A stretch of 64,000 bases of DNA. Origin: Microcoleus sp. AS-A8 (lineage in GTDB: Bacteria; Cyanobacteriota; Cyanobacteriia; Cyanobacteriales; Coleofasciculaceae). The stretch is taken from positions 62,001 to 126,000 of the forward strand of contig JAMPKV010000001.1 of the NCBI GenBank assembly GCA_039962225.1, read 5' to 3'. The first letter of the stretch is position 1; every line of letters begins with the position of its first letter. Of the stretch, positions 1-10,395 are shown one piece after another. The notes below the pieces were generated by a model. The model saw only the letters and a list, made by a program, of their open reading frames with translations, ran no database searches and was not told the origin of the DNA. The position numbers and the translations under genes are program-made.

Positions 1-99
1 GTTCAGCGTACAGGGCGCTTCTGGATACAAACGCTTGAGGCGAATCAATATCTCGATTGCTCGCTGCTGCTTGGCGGCCCATTTACGAGTGATGCTCAT
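1..99 (-). CDS. nth: Endonuclease III, N-terminal fragment (runs off the window)
   Basis: The ATG at 97-99 on the minus strand opens a frame of 33 codons that leaves the window at base 1. The peptide starts MSITRKWAAKQQRA and continues with a RLKRLYPEAPCTLN stretch, which I recognise as the N-terminus of cyanobacterial endonuclease III. This is the HhH-GPD base-excision repair glycosylase/AP lyase acting on oxidised pyrimidines. The helix-hairpin-helix, the catalytic Lys/Asp and the Fe-S cluster would all lie outside the window, so the call rests only on this N-terminal resemblance. It is on the same strand as the kinase upstream (217-2175), separated by a hairpin at 118-144. Confidence 0.7.
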   Translation of the reverse strand, partial: MSITRKWAAKQQRAIEILIRLKRLYPEAPCTLN

Positions 100-117
100 A
101 TAGTGTATGGGTAAGGA

Positions 118-144
118 GGAATGGGTAATGAGATTACCCGTTCC
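118..144. terminator. Hairpin between sensor kinase and nth
   Basis: GGAATGGGTAAT (118-129) pairs with ATTACCCGTTCC (133-144) around a GAG loop, giving a 12-bp stem with one G-T wobble. It lies downstream of the kinase stop (217, minus strand) and 19 bp upstream of the nth start, so it could end the kinase transcript or sit in the nth leader. No clear U-tract follows on either strand, so termination is an inference. Confidence 0.4.
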
Positions 145-216
145 CGGACAATCTTGTAGGGTCTACTTTCAAGTAAATATAGTAGGTCGGTTTTCGGTCT
201 ATTGATGTCAACGACT

Positions 217-2175
217 TTAGCGTAAATCCAACTTAGAAACTGGCGGTTTCAATGGCAACGTCACGGTAAACGTCGTCCCGCCATCGACAACACTGTCCAC
301 AATAATTTTGCCTTGGTGCGAATCCACACACTTTTTGACAATCGCCAAACCTAGACCCGTACCTGGAATTGTTTCAACATTACTGGCTCGATGAAAAGAC
401 TCGAACAGTTGAGAAACATCTTCTGTGGGAATACCGATGCCTTTATCCTGAATCCTCAAAACAGCCACATCCTCTTCACATTCGAGGTTAAATTGAATGG
501 TGCCGCCTTGAGGGGAATATTTAACAGCATTTGATAGCAAATTCGTCAAGATTTGTCGTAGTTGTTTTTCATCTAGACAAGCCTCAGTACAATTGCCTTT
601 TGTCAAAAAAATAATGGCTGCTTGGTTCGGGATACTAAAGCGCATTTCTTCAATGAATTCTCGGCAGAATTCTTCTAGGTTAAGAGGGGCTGGATTAAAT
701 TTCACTCGATCAGCCTCCGCTTGACCCATGAATAGTACATCACTCACTAATTCTGCCAAGTGTTTGCTACTGGTCTGAATGCGTTTGAGATGAAGAAACC
801 TCCTCTCTTCTGTTATTTTATGACTATATTTTTCCAGGAATTCAGCAGAAGAAACTATGATGGTCAAGGGGGTACGATATTCGTGAGAAATTGTGGTAAT
901 AATTCTAGATTTAAGCTCGCTGAGTTCTCTTTCTTTTTCCAGTGTTTTACGGAGTTCTTCTTCCGCTTTTTTGCGAATCCCAATGTCCCGAAGAACCACT
1001 TGAATGGCTGGTTGCTGTTGGTAGATGAAAGGAGCTGCCGCGACTTCTACATCGATGACCGTTCCATCAAAACTCAAAAACTTCTGTTCCATCAGCTCTA
1101 CTGACTTCCCCTCTTCCAGGATTTGCCGTATCCGCCCTTTAACGATTTCCCGATAGTCAGGATGTATCCTATCTAGAATCGGTTTGCCAATTAAATCCGA
1201 TGGACGGGTTGCACCAAAAATCTTGGCAGCAACGCTATTCACAAAGACAAATTGCCCACCGCTATTGATAAAAATGGCATCAGGGGATAATTCCACGAGA
1301 TGCCTGTAACGTTCTTCACTCTCACGCAGTCTCTCCTGTCCCTGTGCACGCTCTTGCATCTCTTTGAGCAGTTGCTCGTTGAGCTGGCGTAATTCCTGGG
1401 TACGTTCTGTAACTCGGCTTTCGAGTTCGTCCTTAGATCGTTTCAGTGCCTCTTGAACTAACTTACGCTCGGTGATGTCTTCGATTAATCCTTCCAGAAT
1501 CGGCTCACCTTCCGTAGTATTGAGCGGTTGATTCAAACATAGCCAGATAGAACGACCATCGGCTCGACAAAACTGTATCTCCTGTTCCAGGTTTCCCTGT
1601 TGGAGTTCCCCGGCTGGTAGTCGTAAAAGTGCCTGCAAATCCAGAGTTCGGGCTTCCTCCAAGGAACTCACGCCCAATAAACGTAAAAACGAAGCATTCC
1701 CTTCGAGTAAATGCCCCTGCAAGGTTGAACGAAAAACCCCCACATTCAATCGATTGAGCAGTGCTTGTAGCCGCATCTGCAAACGCTCTGCTCTGCGTTG
1801 AGACTCCGCTCGTTGCCAAGCTGAACGTACTGCACTTGGCAGACGAACATAATGCTTGGCTGACTTAATCAGGTAATCATCTAACCCAGCCTTCATGGCT
1901 TCGACCGCCACTTCTTGGTTACCGCTATCTGTAAACATAATCACGGGGCAGTCAGGATAGCGTGATTTGACTTCCCTGAGTACAGTCAACCCATCGTTCC
2001 AACGGAGTTGATAATCGGTAATGACCAAATCAAAATTCCCCGCGCTTAAAGCGTGACTGAGACCGTTTGCCTCGATAATTTCCTCGATTTCAAGGTGGGG
2101 AAATTCATTGCTCAGTTCACGCCGAATTAAAACGCGGTCATCTGGACTGTCATCAATGAGAAGAAGACGGAACAT
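217..2175 (-). CDS. Response-regulator/PAS/histidine kinase hybrid sensor
   Basis: Multi-domain signalling protein of 652 residues. The N-terminus (MFRLLLIDDSPDD) is a CheY-like receiver with the acidic pair DD and a phospho-acceptor Asp near residue 54 (VITDYQ). Two PAS domains follow at about 145-250 and 285-405, joined by a coiled-coil linker rich in E, R and Q. The transmitter has an H-box ISHEYRTP (His near 431), N-box TNLLSNAVKYS, G1 DKGIGIP, F-box LFESFHRAS and G2 GTGLGLAIV. No membrane segment is seen, so it is probably cytoplasmic. The longer frame starts at 2199, but the internal ATG at 2173-2175 begins exactly at the receiver domain and is preferred. Neither start has a clear ribosome site. 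Its signal is unknown, and the neighbouring gene upstream is another kinase. Confidence 0.85.
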   Translation of the reverse strand: MFRLLLIDDSPDDRVLIRRELSNEFPHLEIEEIIEANGLSHALSAGNFDLVITDYQLRWNDGLTVLREVKSRYPDCPVIMFTDSGNQEVAVEAMKAGLDDYLIKSAKHYVRLPSAVRSAWQRAESQRRAERLQMRLQALLNRLNVGVFRSTLQGHLLEGNASFLRLLGVSSLEEARTLDLQALLRLPAGELQQGNLEQEIQFCRADGRSIWLCLNQPLNTTEGEPILEGLIEDITERKLVQEALKRSKDELESRVTERTQELRQLNEQLLKEMQERAQGQERLRESEERYRHLVELSPDAIFINSGGQFVFVNSVAAKIFGATRPSDLIGKPILDRIHPDYREIVKGRIRQILEEGKSVELMEQKFLSFDGTVIDVEVAAAPFIYQQQPAIQVVLRDIGIRKKAEEELRKTLEKERELSELKSRIITTISHEYRTPLTIIVSSAEFLEKYSHKITEERRFLHLKRIQTSSKHLAELVSDVLFMGQAEADRVKFNPAPLNLEEFCREFIEEMRFSIPNQAAIIFLTKGNCTEACLDEKQLRQILTNLLSNAVKYSPQGGTIQFNLECEEDVAVLRIQDKGIGIPTEDVSQLFESFHRASNVETIPGTGLGLAIVKKCVDSHQGKIIVDSVVDGGTTFTVTLPLKPPVSKLDLR

Positions 2176-2288
2176 GTGGTGCTTGCAGCAAATTCCCATT
2201 CAAGAAGATAAACTTCATAACACTTCAATGGCTCCATCTTTTGAGAGACATTGTTCCGGCAGGGGTTAACTGAGGGACTGTGCCCTAT

Positions 2289-4829
2289 TTATACTGTTGA
2301 GGGCGCTTGTGGTAGCTCTATCCAGAATCGACTGCCTTCACCGGGCTGCGACTCAACGCCGACTCGACCCCCCATCCGCTCAACTCCCTTCCGAACAATG
2401 GCTAATCCCATGCCAGTGCCGGGATACGATTCCACACCATGCAAGCGCTCAAAGGCTTGGAAAATAGTTTCTTGATGTCTTGGCTCAATCCCTATGCCAT
2501 TATCTTCTAGCCATAAGCGAATGTTGGCTGAAACAGCAGTGGCGGGAGCGACCCAATCGTTGCGAATCGTGTAGCGGGAGGGAGTCCTGACATCAGGGGG
2601 TGACGTTTTGTTGTCGTCTCTGGGCTGAAGTTGAGTCGTGTTCTCGTCCTCACTCAGGCTTTGATGCCCCTGTTCCCCAAATCCTGTCTTCTCAACCCAT
2701 ATTCGCACCTGGGGCTGTACGTCAGGAGGCACAAACTTAATGGCATTGGTGATCAAATTCGTGACAACCTGAATGAGGGTAGCGCGATGGCCCATCACTT
2801 CAAAAGACGGTATCTCCACCCTCACCTGTGCGTGTTGGGATTGAAGTTCTGTCTGTATTTGAGTCAACGCGGTTGCTACTATGGAGCCTAAATTAACCCT
2901 TTGTAGGTTAATCTCAGCACGACTGAGGCGGCTGTACTCTAGGAGGTCTTGAAGTAGAGCACTCATCTCTTGAGCAGAGATCACAAGGCGTTGGGCGTAG
3001 AGCTGACCCTCACTATCAAACAGCTCGCCGTAGTCTTCTAACAAGACTTGAGCTAAGCCTTGTATGCCTCGCAGGGGTGCACGTAAGTCGTGGGAGGCGG
3101 AATACACAAACACCTCTAGAGCTTCATTCGCTTCCTGAAGTTCAGTCGTGCGCTCAATCACCCGTTGCTCTAACTCAGCCGCGTAGTTTTGCAGTTGTTC
3201 CCGAAGTCGGGCTTGCTGCATCGCAATGGCGAGTTGGTTGGCAACCTCCGTGACAATTTCTTGGTGTTCCCCTGTAAAAGCGGCAACCGGTCTGGCGAAT
3301 ACTTCAAGTTCACCGATTAAATCGCCTTCGGCAATCAGAGAAATACTCAGCCAACTGCGCTTCCCTTCAGCTAGTTGGCGCTCTAGCAGTGGTGGAGATG
3401 GAGCGAGGGTGCTGAGGTCTTCGATGTAACGAATGGATGCTTGTTCTAGCGAGACTTCAATGGGTATCAAGTCAGAGATGGGTACCGTTTCTCCCCTCAA
3501 TTCTCCATTCAACTCTCTTGTTAGGAGTTCTGCTTCCTGAGTTTGAAACCGGAATAGAACCACCATGGCTTGCTCGTAGGGCACCACTGAATGCAGGCGT
3601 AACAGCGCAGCACGAGCTAGCTCTTGAGGAGACTCGGCTCTGAGAATAGCACGGTCAATTTCATGTAAGGCTTCTAACCGTTCAGCATAGCGACGTAAGA
3701 CTTCTTGTGCGTGCTTGCGATCGCTAATATCGAAACGAATGGCAAGATACTGGAAGGGTTTCCCTGCATCATCCAAAAACGGAACGATCGTCGTATCCAC
3801 CCAATAGTAAGAGCCATCCTTCGCTCTATTCTTGATTTCTCCATGCCATACATTCCCCCTCTTAATGGTTGACCAGAGGTTGGCAAAGAATGCTTGGGGA
3901 TGGTAACCGGAATTAATCAGGCGATGATTCTGCCCAATCAGTTCTTCCCTAGAGTATTGGGAGAGTTCGCAAAACTTATCGTTGACATTGGTGATGGTTC
4001 CCCTAGCATCGGTGGTAGCCAAGATGGCGGCTCGGTCTATGGCAAATTTTACGTCGGATAAGTCTTTGACCAGCTGGCGTAATTCTTCCTCGGCTTGTTT
4101 CCGTTCTGTGATGTCACGGGTTACTTTGGAGAAGCCACACAGATTTCCAGACTCATTTCGTAATGCTGTAATCGCCGTACTTGCCCAAAACAAGGAACCA
4201 TCTTTCCGTCGCCGCCAAGCATCCTCTACAAAATGACCTTCCCTCACGGCAATTAAGAGAGCTTGTTCGGGTTTATGGCGCTCAATATCCTCGGCTGTAA
4301 ACAGAATCGAGTAATTGTGACCCAAAATTTCGGCGGGTTTATACCCTTTAATCCGTTCTGCTCCGCTGTTCCAGCTCACAATGTATCCCTGGGGGTCGAG
4401 CCGAAAAATAGCGTAGTCTTCCACGCCTTCCACGAGCAGACGGTAGCTCTCCTCACTTTCCCGCAAGGATGATGCGATCGCCTCAGTGCGCTGCATCGCA
4501 CTCCGTCGTGTTTCGCTCAACCAACTAATCAGCACCCCTTCCGAGAGAAATATGCCGAGCCGAACTCCATTAGCCACACTCGTAATGTCTAGGCTAAACA
4601 AAGGTTGCACAAAGAAATAGCAGCCGATCAAAGCACTCAGAGCGGTTGCCAGCAAACCAGGCTTCAAGCCGCCATACCAGGCGCTGATCATCACTGGGAT
4701 GATAAAGACTAAAAGGGGAGCATTTTCCTTCAGAAGGGGTGCAAGTAGAAAACGTAGTAGCAAGGCTAGCAGGCTTGCCAGCACAGCAACACCGTAACCT
4801 GACAGCAGCAAACGCTTAGCTTCCCGCAT
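2289..4829 (-). CDS. Membrane-associated PAS/GAF sensor histidine kinase (DUF4118-type N-terminus)
   Basis: About 847 residues. The first 115 contain hydrophobic helices and the motif ISAWYGGLKPGLLATALSAL, typical of the DUF4118 transmembrane module also found in KdpD. After it come two PAS/PAC domains (about 125-250 and 255-375), a GAF domain (about 385-535), a coiled coil and a phytochrome-like transmitter with H-box SASHDLRAPL, N-box TNLITNAIKF, G1 EDNGIGIEP and G2 GTGMGLAIV. About 50 low-complexity, Ser/Thr/Asp-rich residues are inserted between the N-box and G1. ATG 4827-4829 is chosen over an in-frame TTG two codons upstream. The ligand is unknown. No dedicated response regulator adjoins it; the receiver-kinase protein downstream on the same strand may be a partner. 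Confidence 0.85.
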   Translation of the reverse strand: MREAKRLLLSGYGVAVLASLLALLLRFLLAPLLKENAPLLVFIIPVMISAWYGGLKPGLLATALSALIGCYFFVQPLFSLDITSVANGVRLGIFLSEGVLISWLSETRRSAMQRTEAIASSLRESEESYRLLVEGVEDYAIFRLDPQGYIVSWNSGAERIKGYKPAEILGHNYSILFTAEDIERHKPEQALLIAVREGHFVEDAWRRRKDGSLFWASTAITALRNESGNLCGFSKVTRDITERKQAEEELRQLVKDLSDVKFAIDRAAILATTDARGTITNVNDKFCELSQYSREELIGQNHRLINSGYHPQAFFANLWSTIKRGNVWHGEIKNRAKDGSYYWVDTTIVPFLDDAGKPFQYLAIRFDISDRKHAQEVLRRYAERLEALHEIDRAILRAESPQELARAALLRLHSVVPYEQAMVVLFRFQTQEAELLTRELNGELRGETVPISDLIPIEVSLEQASIRYIEDLSTLAPSPPLLERQLAEGKRSWLSISLIAEGDLIGELEVFARPVAAFTGEHQEIVTEVANQLAIAMQQARLREQLQNYAAELEQRVIERTTELQEANEALEVFVYSASHDLRAPLRGIQGLAQVLLEDYGELFDSEGQLYAQRLVISAQEMSALLQDLLEYSRLSRAEINLQRVNLGSIVATALTQIQTELQSQHAQVRVEIPSFEVMGHRATLIQVVTNLITNAIKFVPPDVQPQVRIWVEKTGFGEQGHQSLSEDENTTQLQPRDDNKTSPPDVRTPSRYTIRNDWVAPATAVSANIRLWLEDNGIGIEPRHQETIFQAFERLHGVESYPGTGMGLAIVRKGVERMGGRVGVESQPGEGSRFWIELPQAPSTV

Positions 4830-5024
4830 CTTCAATTATGTTCAGTCGCTACAAATTCATGTTAAGCACTGTGCGGGGTGAGTAGGGTATGCCGCGAGGA
4901 GCACGTCTCTGGTTATTTCCTCACGACATGTGAGGCTTCCATCTCCTGATCTAGCTAAAAACGGAGTCTGGGGGGCTATAGTACTGAACTATTGTCTTTG
5001 AAGGATGACGGGAGTAAAAACCTG

Positions 5025-6029
5025 ATGAAAGTTCTAGTTACTGGAGTCGCTGGATTTATTGGCTATCACTTAGCCCAACGTTTATTAGCAGAGGGTATTG
5101 AGGTTTATGGCATCGATAATCTGAATGATTACTATGATGTCAAGTTGAAAAAAGATCGCTTGGATCAGCTACAGCCCCAAGCGAAATTTACGTTTGAATG
5201 GCTAGATTTAGCAAACCGCGATCGCATCCTTCAGCTATTTCCAGAACAGAGCTTTGATTATGTGATCAACCTCGCGGCTCAAGCCGGAGTCCGCTATTCC
5301 TTAGAAAATCCCTTTGCCTACGTAGACAGTAACATGTCCGGGTTTGTCAATTTGTTAGAAGGATGTCGTCAGACTCAAATCCAGCATCTCGTCTTTGCAT
5401 CTTCCAGTTCTGTCTACGGTGTGAACACCAAAGTTCCGTTTGCCGTCACGGATAATGTCGATCATCCGATTTCCCTTTATGCCGCTACCAAGAAGGCCAA
5501 TGAATTAATTGCTCATGTCTACAGTCACTTATACAATTTACCCGCGACCGGTCTGCGTTTCTTCACGGTTTACGGCCCTTGGGGACGCCCAGATATGGCT
5601 TATTTCAAATTTGTGAAAGCCATGCAAGAGGGTAAGGCGATCGATGTTTACAACTTTGGCAAAATGAAGCGTGATTTCACTTACATTGATGATGTGGTTG
5701 AAGGAGTGGTGCGAGTGATGTATAAACCGCCCCAAACTCCTATAAACAAAAGTGCCCATCTTCCTGAAGACGTGGCTAGCTTAGCTCCCTACAAGCTTTA
5801 CAACATTGGTAACAATAACCCTGTCGAGTTAATGACCTTTATTGAAGTAATTGAACGGGCTTTAGGTAAAACAGTTGAGAAGAATTTCCTGCCTATGCAG
5901 CCTGGGGACGTTTTATCCACTTATGCAGATGTGGATGAATTAATTAAAGATGTGGGATTTAAACCCTCTACAACCATTGAGGAAGGGATTCATCGCTTCG
6001 TTCGGTGGTATCAAAACTACTACCTATAA
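5025..6029 (+). CDS. UDP-glucuronate 4-epimerase (extended SDR)
   Basis: Nucleotide-sugar epimerase of 334 residues. It has the NAD-binding TGVAGFIG Rossmann motif at residues 6-13, a DNLNDYYD stretch typical of UDP-GlcA/UDP-galacturonate 4-epimerases, the catalytic SSSSVYG serine region and the YAATK tyrosine-lysine motif. In the family it interconverts UDP-glucuronate and UDP-galacturonate for capsule, LPS or exopolysaccharide synthesis in the cytoplasm. The ATG at 5025 is chosen because MKVLVTG is the usual N-terminus and GGGAG lies 10 bases upstream; a TTG at 4992 would add 11 unlikely residues. It stands alone, divergent from the kinase to the left and convergent with rseP to the right. 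A dTDP-glucose dehydratase is less likely, because that family normally has a different active-site pattern. Confidence 0.85.
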   Translation: MKVLVTGVAGFIGYHLAQRLLAEGIEVYGIDNLNDYYDVKLKKDRLDQLQPQAKFTFEWLDLANRDRILQLFPEQSFDYVINLAAQAGVRYSLENPFAYVDSNMSGFVNLLEGCRQTQIQHLVFASSSSVYGVNTKVPFAVTDNVDHPISLYAATKKANELIAHVYSHLYNLPATGLRFFTVYGPWGRPDMAYFKFVKAMQEGKAIDVYNFGKMKRDFTYIDDVVEGVVRVMYKPPQTPINKSAHLPEDVASLAPYKLYNIGNNNPVELMTFIEVIERALGKTVEKNFLPMQPGDVLSTYADVDELIKDVGFKPSTTIEEGIHRFVRWYQNYYL

Positions 6030-6128
6030 CAGGCTTCAGCTAACAATTATCTAAATGGCAGATGCCAAGAGGAGAGATTTTTTGTGGAATGGGCAGGATG
6101 CCCCTTTTCATGTATAGCATAAAGGCAC

Positions 6129-6213
6129 CGGAGCGACCGCCGGAGCTCATACGAGGACTTTAGTGAGGATGAGGAGGTACCGGAGCTCATACGAGGAGGC
6201 ACAAGGCAGAAGG
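6129..6213. repeat. Composite interspersed repeat with two CCGGAGCTCATACGAGGA copies
   Basis: CCGGAGCTCATACGAGGA occurs at 6140-6157 and identically at 6180-6197. They are separated by CTTTAGTGAGGATGAGGAGGTA; the second copy is followed by an AAGGCAG heptamer. A further CCGGAG lies just upstream at 6129. The same 18-mer occurs inverted at 17511-17528, and related versions occur near 39723 and 41298. It sits in a gap between convergent genes and has no coding potential. Confidence 0.8.
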
Positions 6214-6325
6214 GATGCATATGGACGGCTCAAGATTTCAGTATTTGGCGAGAGTCAAGAGTTGCCTTGGTGACCGCTATAAGTTAAATGCACGACAGGT
6301 TATTTAATTTGTGCACCCTAAAAGT

Positions 6326-6353
6326 AGGGCTGTCCTTTTCATAGGACAGCCCT
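6326..6353. terminator. Hairpin between convergent epimerase and rseP
   Basis: AGGGCTGTCC (6326-6335) and GGACAGCCCT (6344-6353) form a perfect 10-bp stem with an 8-base loop TTTTCATA. It lies between two converging genes and 44 bp past the rseP stop on the minus strand, where a short T-rich stretch (ACTTTTAG) follows. It is best read as a terminator for rseP, possibly serving both directions. Confidence 0.6.
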
Positions 6354-6396
6354 CCAAGATGAAAAACAATAATTTATACCATCAGCAGATTGAACC

Positions 6397-7497
6397 TTAC
6401 TGCAATAGCTTTTGTACCCAACCCAGATTAGCCGTATCCCGAATAATCAAGAAAATACCTAAACCGAGTAATAGCACCAATCCGGTTTGCATCACGTTTT
6501 GCTGAATTTCAGTAGGCAAAGGTTTACCCCTGATTCCCTCAATCAACAAAAACACAAGCTGACCTCCATCCAATGCGGGTAAAGGTAAGATATTAATGAT
6601 TGCCAAGTTAATGCTAATGAGAGCGGCAAATTGGAAAAGATTTGCAGCATTTGAACGCGCAATATCTGCTCCAATCTCAACAATCTTGACCGGGCCCGAA
6701 ACTTGCTCGGCGGTTTCGCCAAAGTTACTGATGAGTTGACCAAAGCCTTTCGCGGTCAAAATCACGACGCGCTGATATTCGTCGGCAGCGCTACTGAAAG
6801 CCTCCCCAATATTTTTGGCACGCTTACGCACCACGTCACCATTCGGGGCTAGCTGTACACCGATTTTACCTTTGCCATCTTGACCAAGTTCCGGCCTCAA
6901 GGCAATGGGAAGCGTTTGTTGGTTTCGCTGAATTGTTAGTCTCAGAGGTTTGTTGGGAGATTGTTGAATTTGCTTCATCAGGTAAGAGATAGCTTCCTGG
7001 TTCGCTCCCAACTCTTGCCCATTGACGGATAAAACAACATCCCCCGGTTGAATTCCCGCCTCTTTTGCCACGACACTGCTTTCTGCGACAACTTGCGGAA
7101 CAAGAACACCAGGTTGGTAGTTAAAGTTAGTAAAGTCTGGGGTGCCAACGGTTGCGACTTGACCCACAAGTAGGAAGTAAGCAAACACCAAATTGGCAAT
7201 CACACCCGCACTAATTACGATCGCACGGTCTAAAATCGGTCGGTTGCGGAGTAAATTCGGGTCATTCGGAGGAATTTCGCTATCCGGGTCATCATCAGGG
7301 AAACCCACGAACCCCCCTAAGGGAAACGCTCGAATGGCATACTCGGTTTGTGAACCCTGATACTTCCACAGAACGGGGCCAAAACCTAAGGAGAAACGAT
7401 TGGCATAGATTCCTTGGAGACGAGCTGCCATAAAATGACCCAGCTCATGGACTAAAATCAGAACCGCCAGGACTGCGATCGCCGCCAAAATTGACAT
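6397..7497 (-). CDS. rseP: RseP-type site-2 membrane metalloprotease
   Basis: Intramembrane zinc protease of family M50B, 366 residues. The first transmembrane helix carries HELGH at about residues 18-22 (zinc ligands and catalytic Glu). A PDZ domain at about 115-200 contains QPGDVVLSVNGQEL, and the third zinc-ligand region is LPALDGGQLVF near 315. Family members cut membrane-anchored anti-sigma factors or clear signal peptides; the cyanobacterial substrate cannot be read from the sequence. It lies 79 bp downstream of serS on the same strand, so cotranscription is plausible. Its length is normal for the family and all catalytic residues are present. Confidence 0.92.
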   Translation of the reverse strand: MSILAAIAVLAVLILVHELGHFMAARLQGIYANRFSLGFGPVLWKYQGSQTEYAIRAFPLGGFVGFPDDDPDSEIPPNDPNLLRNRPILDRAIVISAGVIANLVFAYFLLVGQVATVGTPDFTNFNYQPGVLVPQVVAESSVVAKEAGIQPGDVVLSVNGQELGANQEAISYLMKQIQQSPNKPLRLTIQRNQQTLPIALRPELGQDGKGKIGVQLAPNGDVVRKRAKNIGEAFSSAADEYQRVVILTAKGFGQLISNFGETAEQVSGPVKIVEIGADIARSNAANLFQFAALISINLAIINILPLPALDGGQLVFLLIEGIRGKPLPTEIQQNVMQTGLVLLLGLGIFLIIRDTANLGWVQKLLQ

Positions 7498-7576
7498 AAT
7501 TAGGATTCAGTGTAACGAGAACTCACGTTTTTTCATTGTAAGGTCTGAAATCAATCGAGTGCCTGCGACCTTGGTC

Positions 7577-8872
<1,296 letters not shown>

Positions 8873-9070
8873 CTACAATACCGGACGCGATCGCATACAT
8901 GGCACATACTCTTTGCTTTTAGCAGCTCTTCAAGGAGGGCTTAAAGCGGCATGGAATAGTGCCACTCTACAGGATACAAGAGGAGCGCGATCGCATGATT
9001 CTCCCCAATCTGCCATAGTTTACCCTCAAAGTCCAATCGGTACAGCCTTTTCACCTTCATCCGGTTGGAG

Positions 9071-9628
9071 CTACTTACTCACGCGATTAAACAGCCACAG
9101 TGAAGCTACAATACCCGCAAAATGGGCTGTAATCGTGTTGACGTTCCCCTGTACAACAAATAAATCCAAGGGTTGCACATAACGACTGGGGTCAAGCACG
9201 GCTCCTTGCTGAGACAATGACTTGGTGAGGACGCTACCCACTACGGCTTGCGCTCCAAAAATAGTCAGCAACATTCCCACTAAATTGACAATCAATCCCA
9301 GCCTGATGGCTTGCAGAGTATCTGCTTTACTCGGTCGCCCCGTCTCTAGTAATTGTTTAGAAATCAGAGTGTAACGGAATGCAAAAAAAGCACCGATACC
9401 CAGCGCTACCAGACCACAAATTGCAAAAAAGATGCCGAATCCGGTTCCCTGGGTACTGGCTTGAGCCGCTGTATTTCTGCTGAAGGCTAGAGAAAGCAGC
9501 AAAATAATGGCTGAAATGACGCCTAGAACGACCTGGAGCCAGAAAGAAATCCAGCCAATAGTGCGGAGTGTAAAGACAATTCGCTGAGCAGATGGAGGGA
9601 TTGAAGACGTGTCTGGCTTTTCTCGCAT
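9071..9628 (-). CDS. DUF3611 family membrane protein
   Basis: 185 residues. It matches in layout the DUF3611 family of cyanobacteria and plastids: a short N-terminus (MREKPDTSSIPPSAQRIVF), the phrase LRTIGWISFWLQVVLGVIS, and about four hydrophobic helices at roughly 20-45, 60-85, 105-130 and 150-175. The C-terminus has NVNTITAHFAGIVASLWL, another feature I associate with this family. It is an integral membrane protein, probably thylakoid or plasma membrane; its function is not established. It lies upstream of serS on the same strand, but with a 207-bp gap, so it is probably a separate transcript. Confidence 0.75.
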   Translation of the reverse strand: MREKPDTSSIPPSAQRIVFTLRTIGWISFWLQVVLGVISAIILLLSLAFSRNTAAQASTQGTGFGIFFAICGLVALGIGAFFAFRYTLISKQLLETGRPSKADTLQAIRLGLIVNLVGMLLTIFGAQAVVGSVLTKSLSQQGAVLDPSRYVQPLDLFVVQGNVNTITAHFAGIVASLWLFNRVSK

Positions 9629-9717
9629 CGGAGCTGGAACCTTGAGTGATAACCTAACTTCATTGTATTTTCTCGCAACAGCTGACTAAATATAGGGTGG
9701 GTTTTTTGCGGCTACTA

Positions 9718-9807
9718 GGACTTACGCCTTTTTGGTATTCATACAGTAAGGGCAAGATAGCCTTTGTTTCTACAGGTAGCAGATAGAGTACCCTTTGGCG
9801 TATGTCC
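9718..9807. repeat. Short terminal-inverted-repeat element (MITE-like)
   Basis: GGACTTACGCC at 9718-9728 and GGCGTATGTCC at 9797-9807 are inverted repeats with one mismatch in 11, bounding a 90-bp non-coding stretch. AGGACTTACGC-type ends are common on small repeated elements in cyanobacteria. No target duplication was identified, so mobility is an inference. Confidence 0.4.
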
Positions 9808-10395
9808 GTTGCTCTAGCCCTCCCCAGTTCTGCATGGGCTCAGCTGGTTAGACTGCTATAAGTTTTTTATGGCTTTTTGTGAAGAATTGATAAAATATTC
9901 TTGACTTTGTTGCGGATTTTAAATAAACGCAAGTAAGATTCACACAGAGTAATACACGTCATACGGTGGTATTACACTTGAGCCAGCGCATCAAGTAAAG
10001 CCTTAGACTGGCGCTCAACCCGTTCTATGTCAGTAGGGCAGCCTGCCTGGTTGCTTGAGTTCTGGGGCAGCTTACAAACACCAGGGTGATCTGAAATTGA
10101 CCGACTGCCTGCCCGGAAATTAGCGATTGGTTAGCACACCTTGAGAGCATCCTTAAATTGGGGACTTGCCTTTTGCCATTCACTAGAAGGGGCTCTCGCA
10201 ATTCGTTCAGATTAGGGTGCCTATAAGGGCTACAAAACCGAATAAATTGCTGATTTCGGATAAAAACAGTTAAATTTCGAGAACTTTTAATTCCAGCAGC
10301 TCGTCTAGTTAATCAAGTATAGGTATGGGACAGCAACCCCAACGCCTCCTGTGGCTCCCTATTTCTTCGCAGCCTGATCGAAGAGGAACAGAACG
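9808..10395. other. Gene-poor intergenic stretch
   Basis: 588 bp without an accepted gene. A 52-codon open minus-strand stretch (9972-10130) ends DIERVERQSKALLDALAQV but has no start codon and is reported only as a possible remnant. The last 150 bp are AT-rich and probably hold the promoter of the gene at 10396. Confidence 0.4.
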
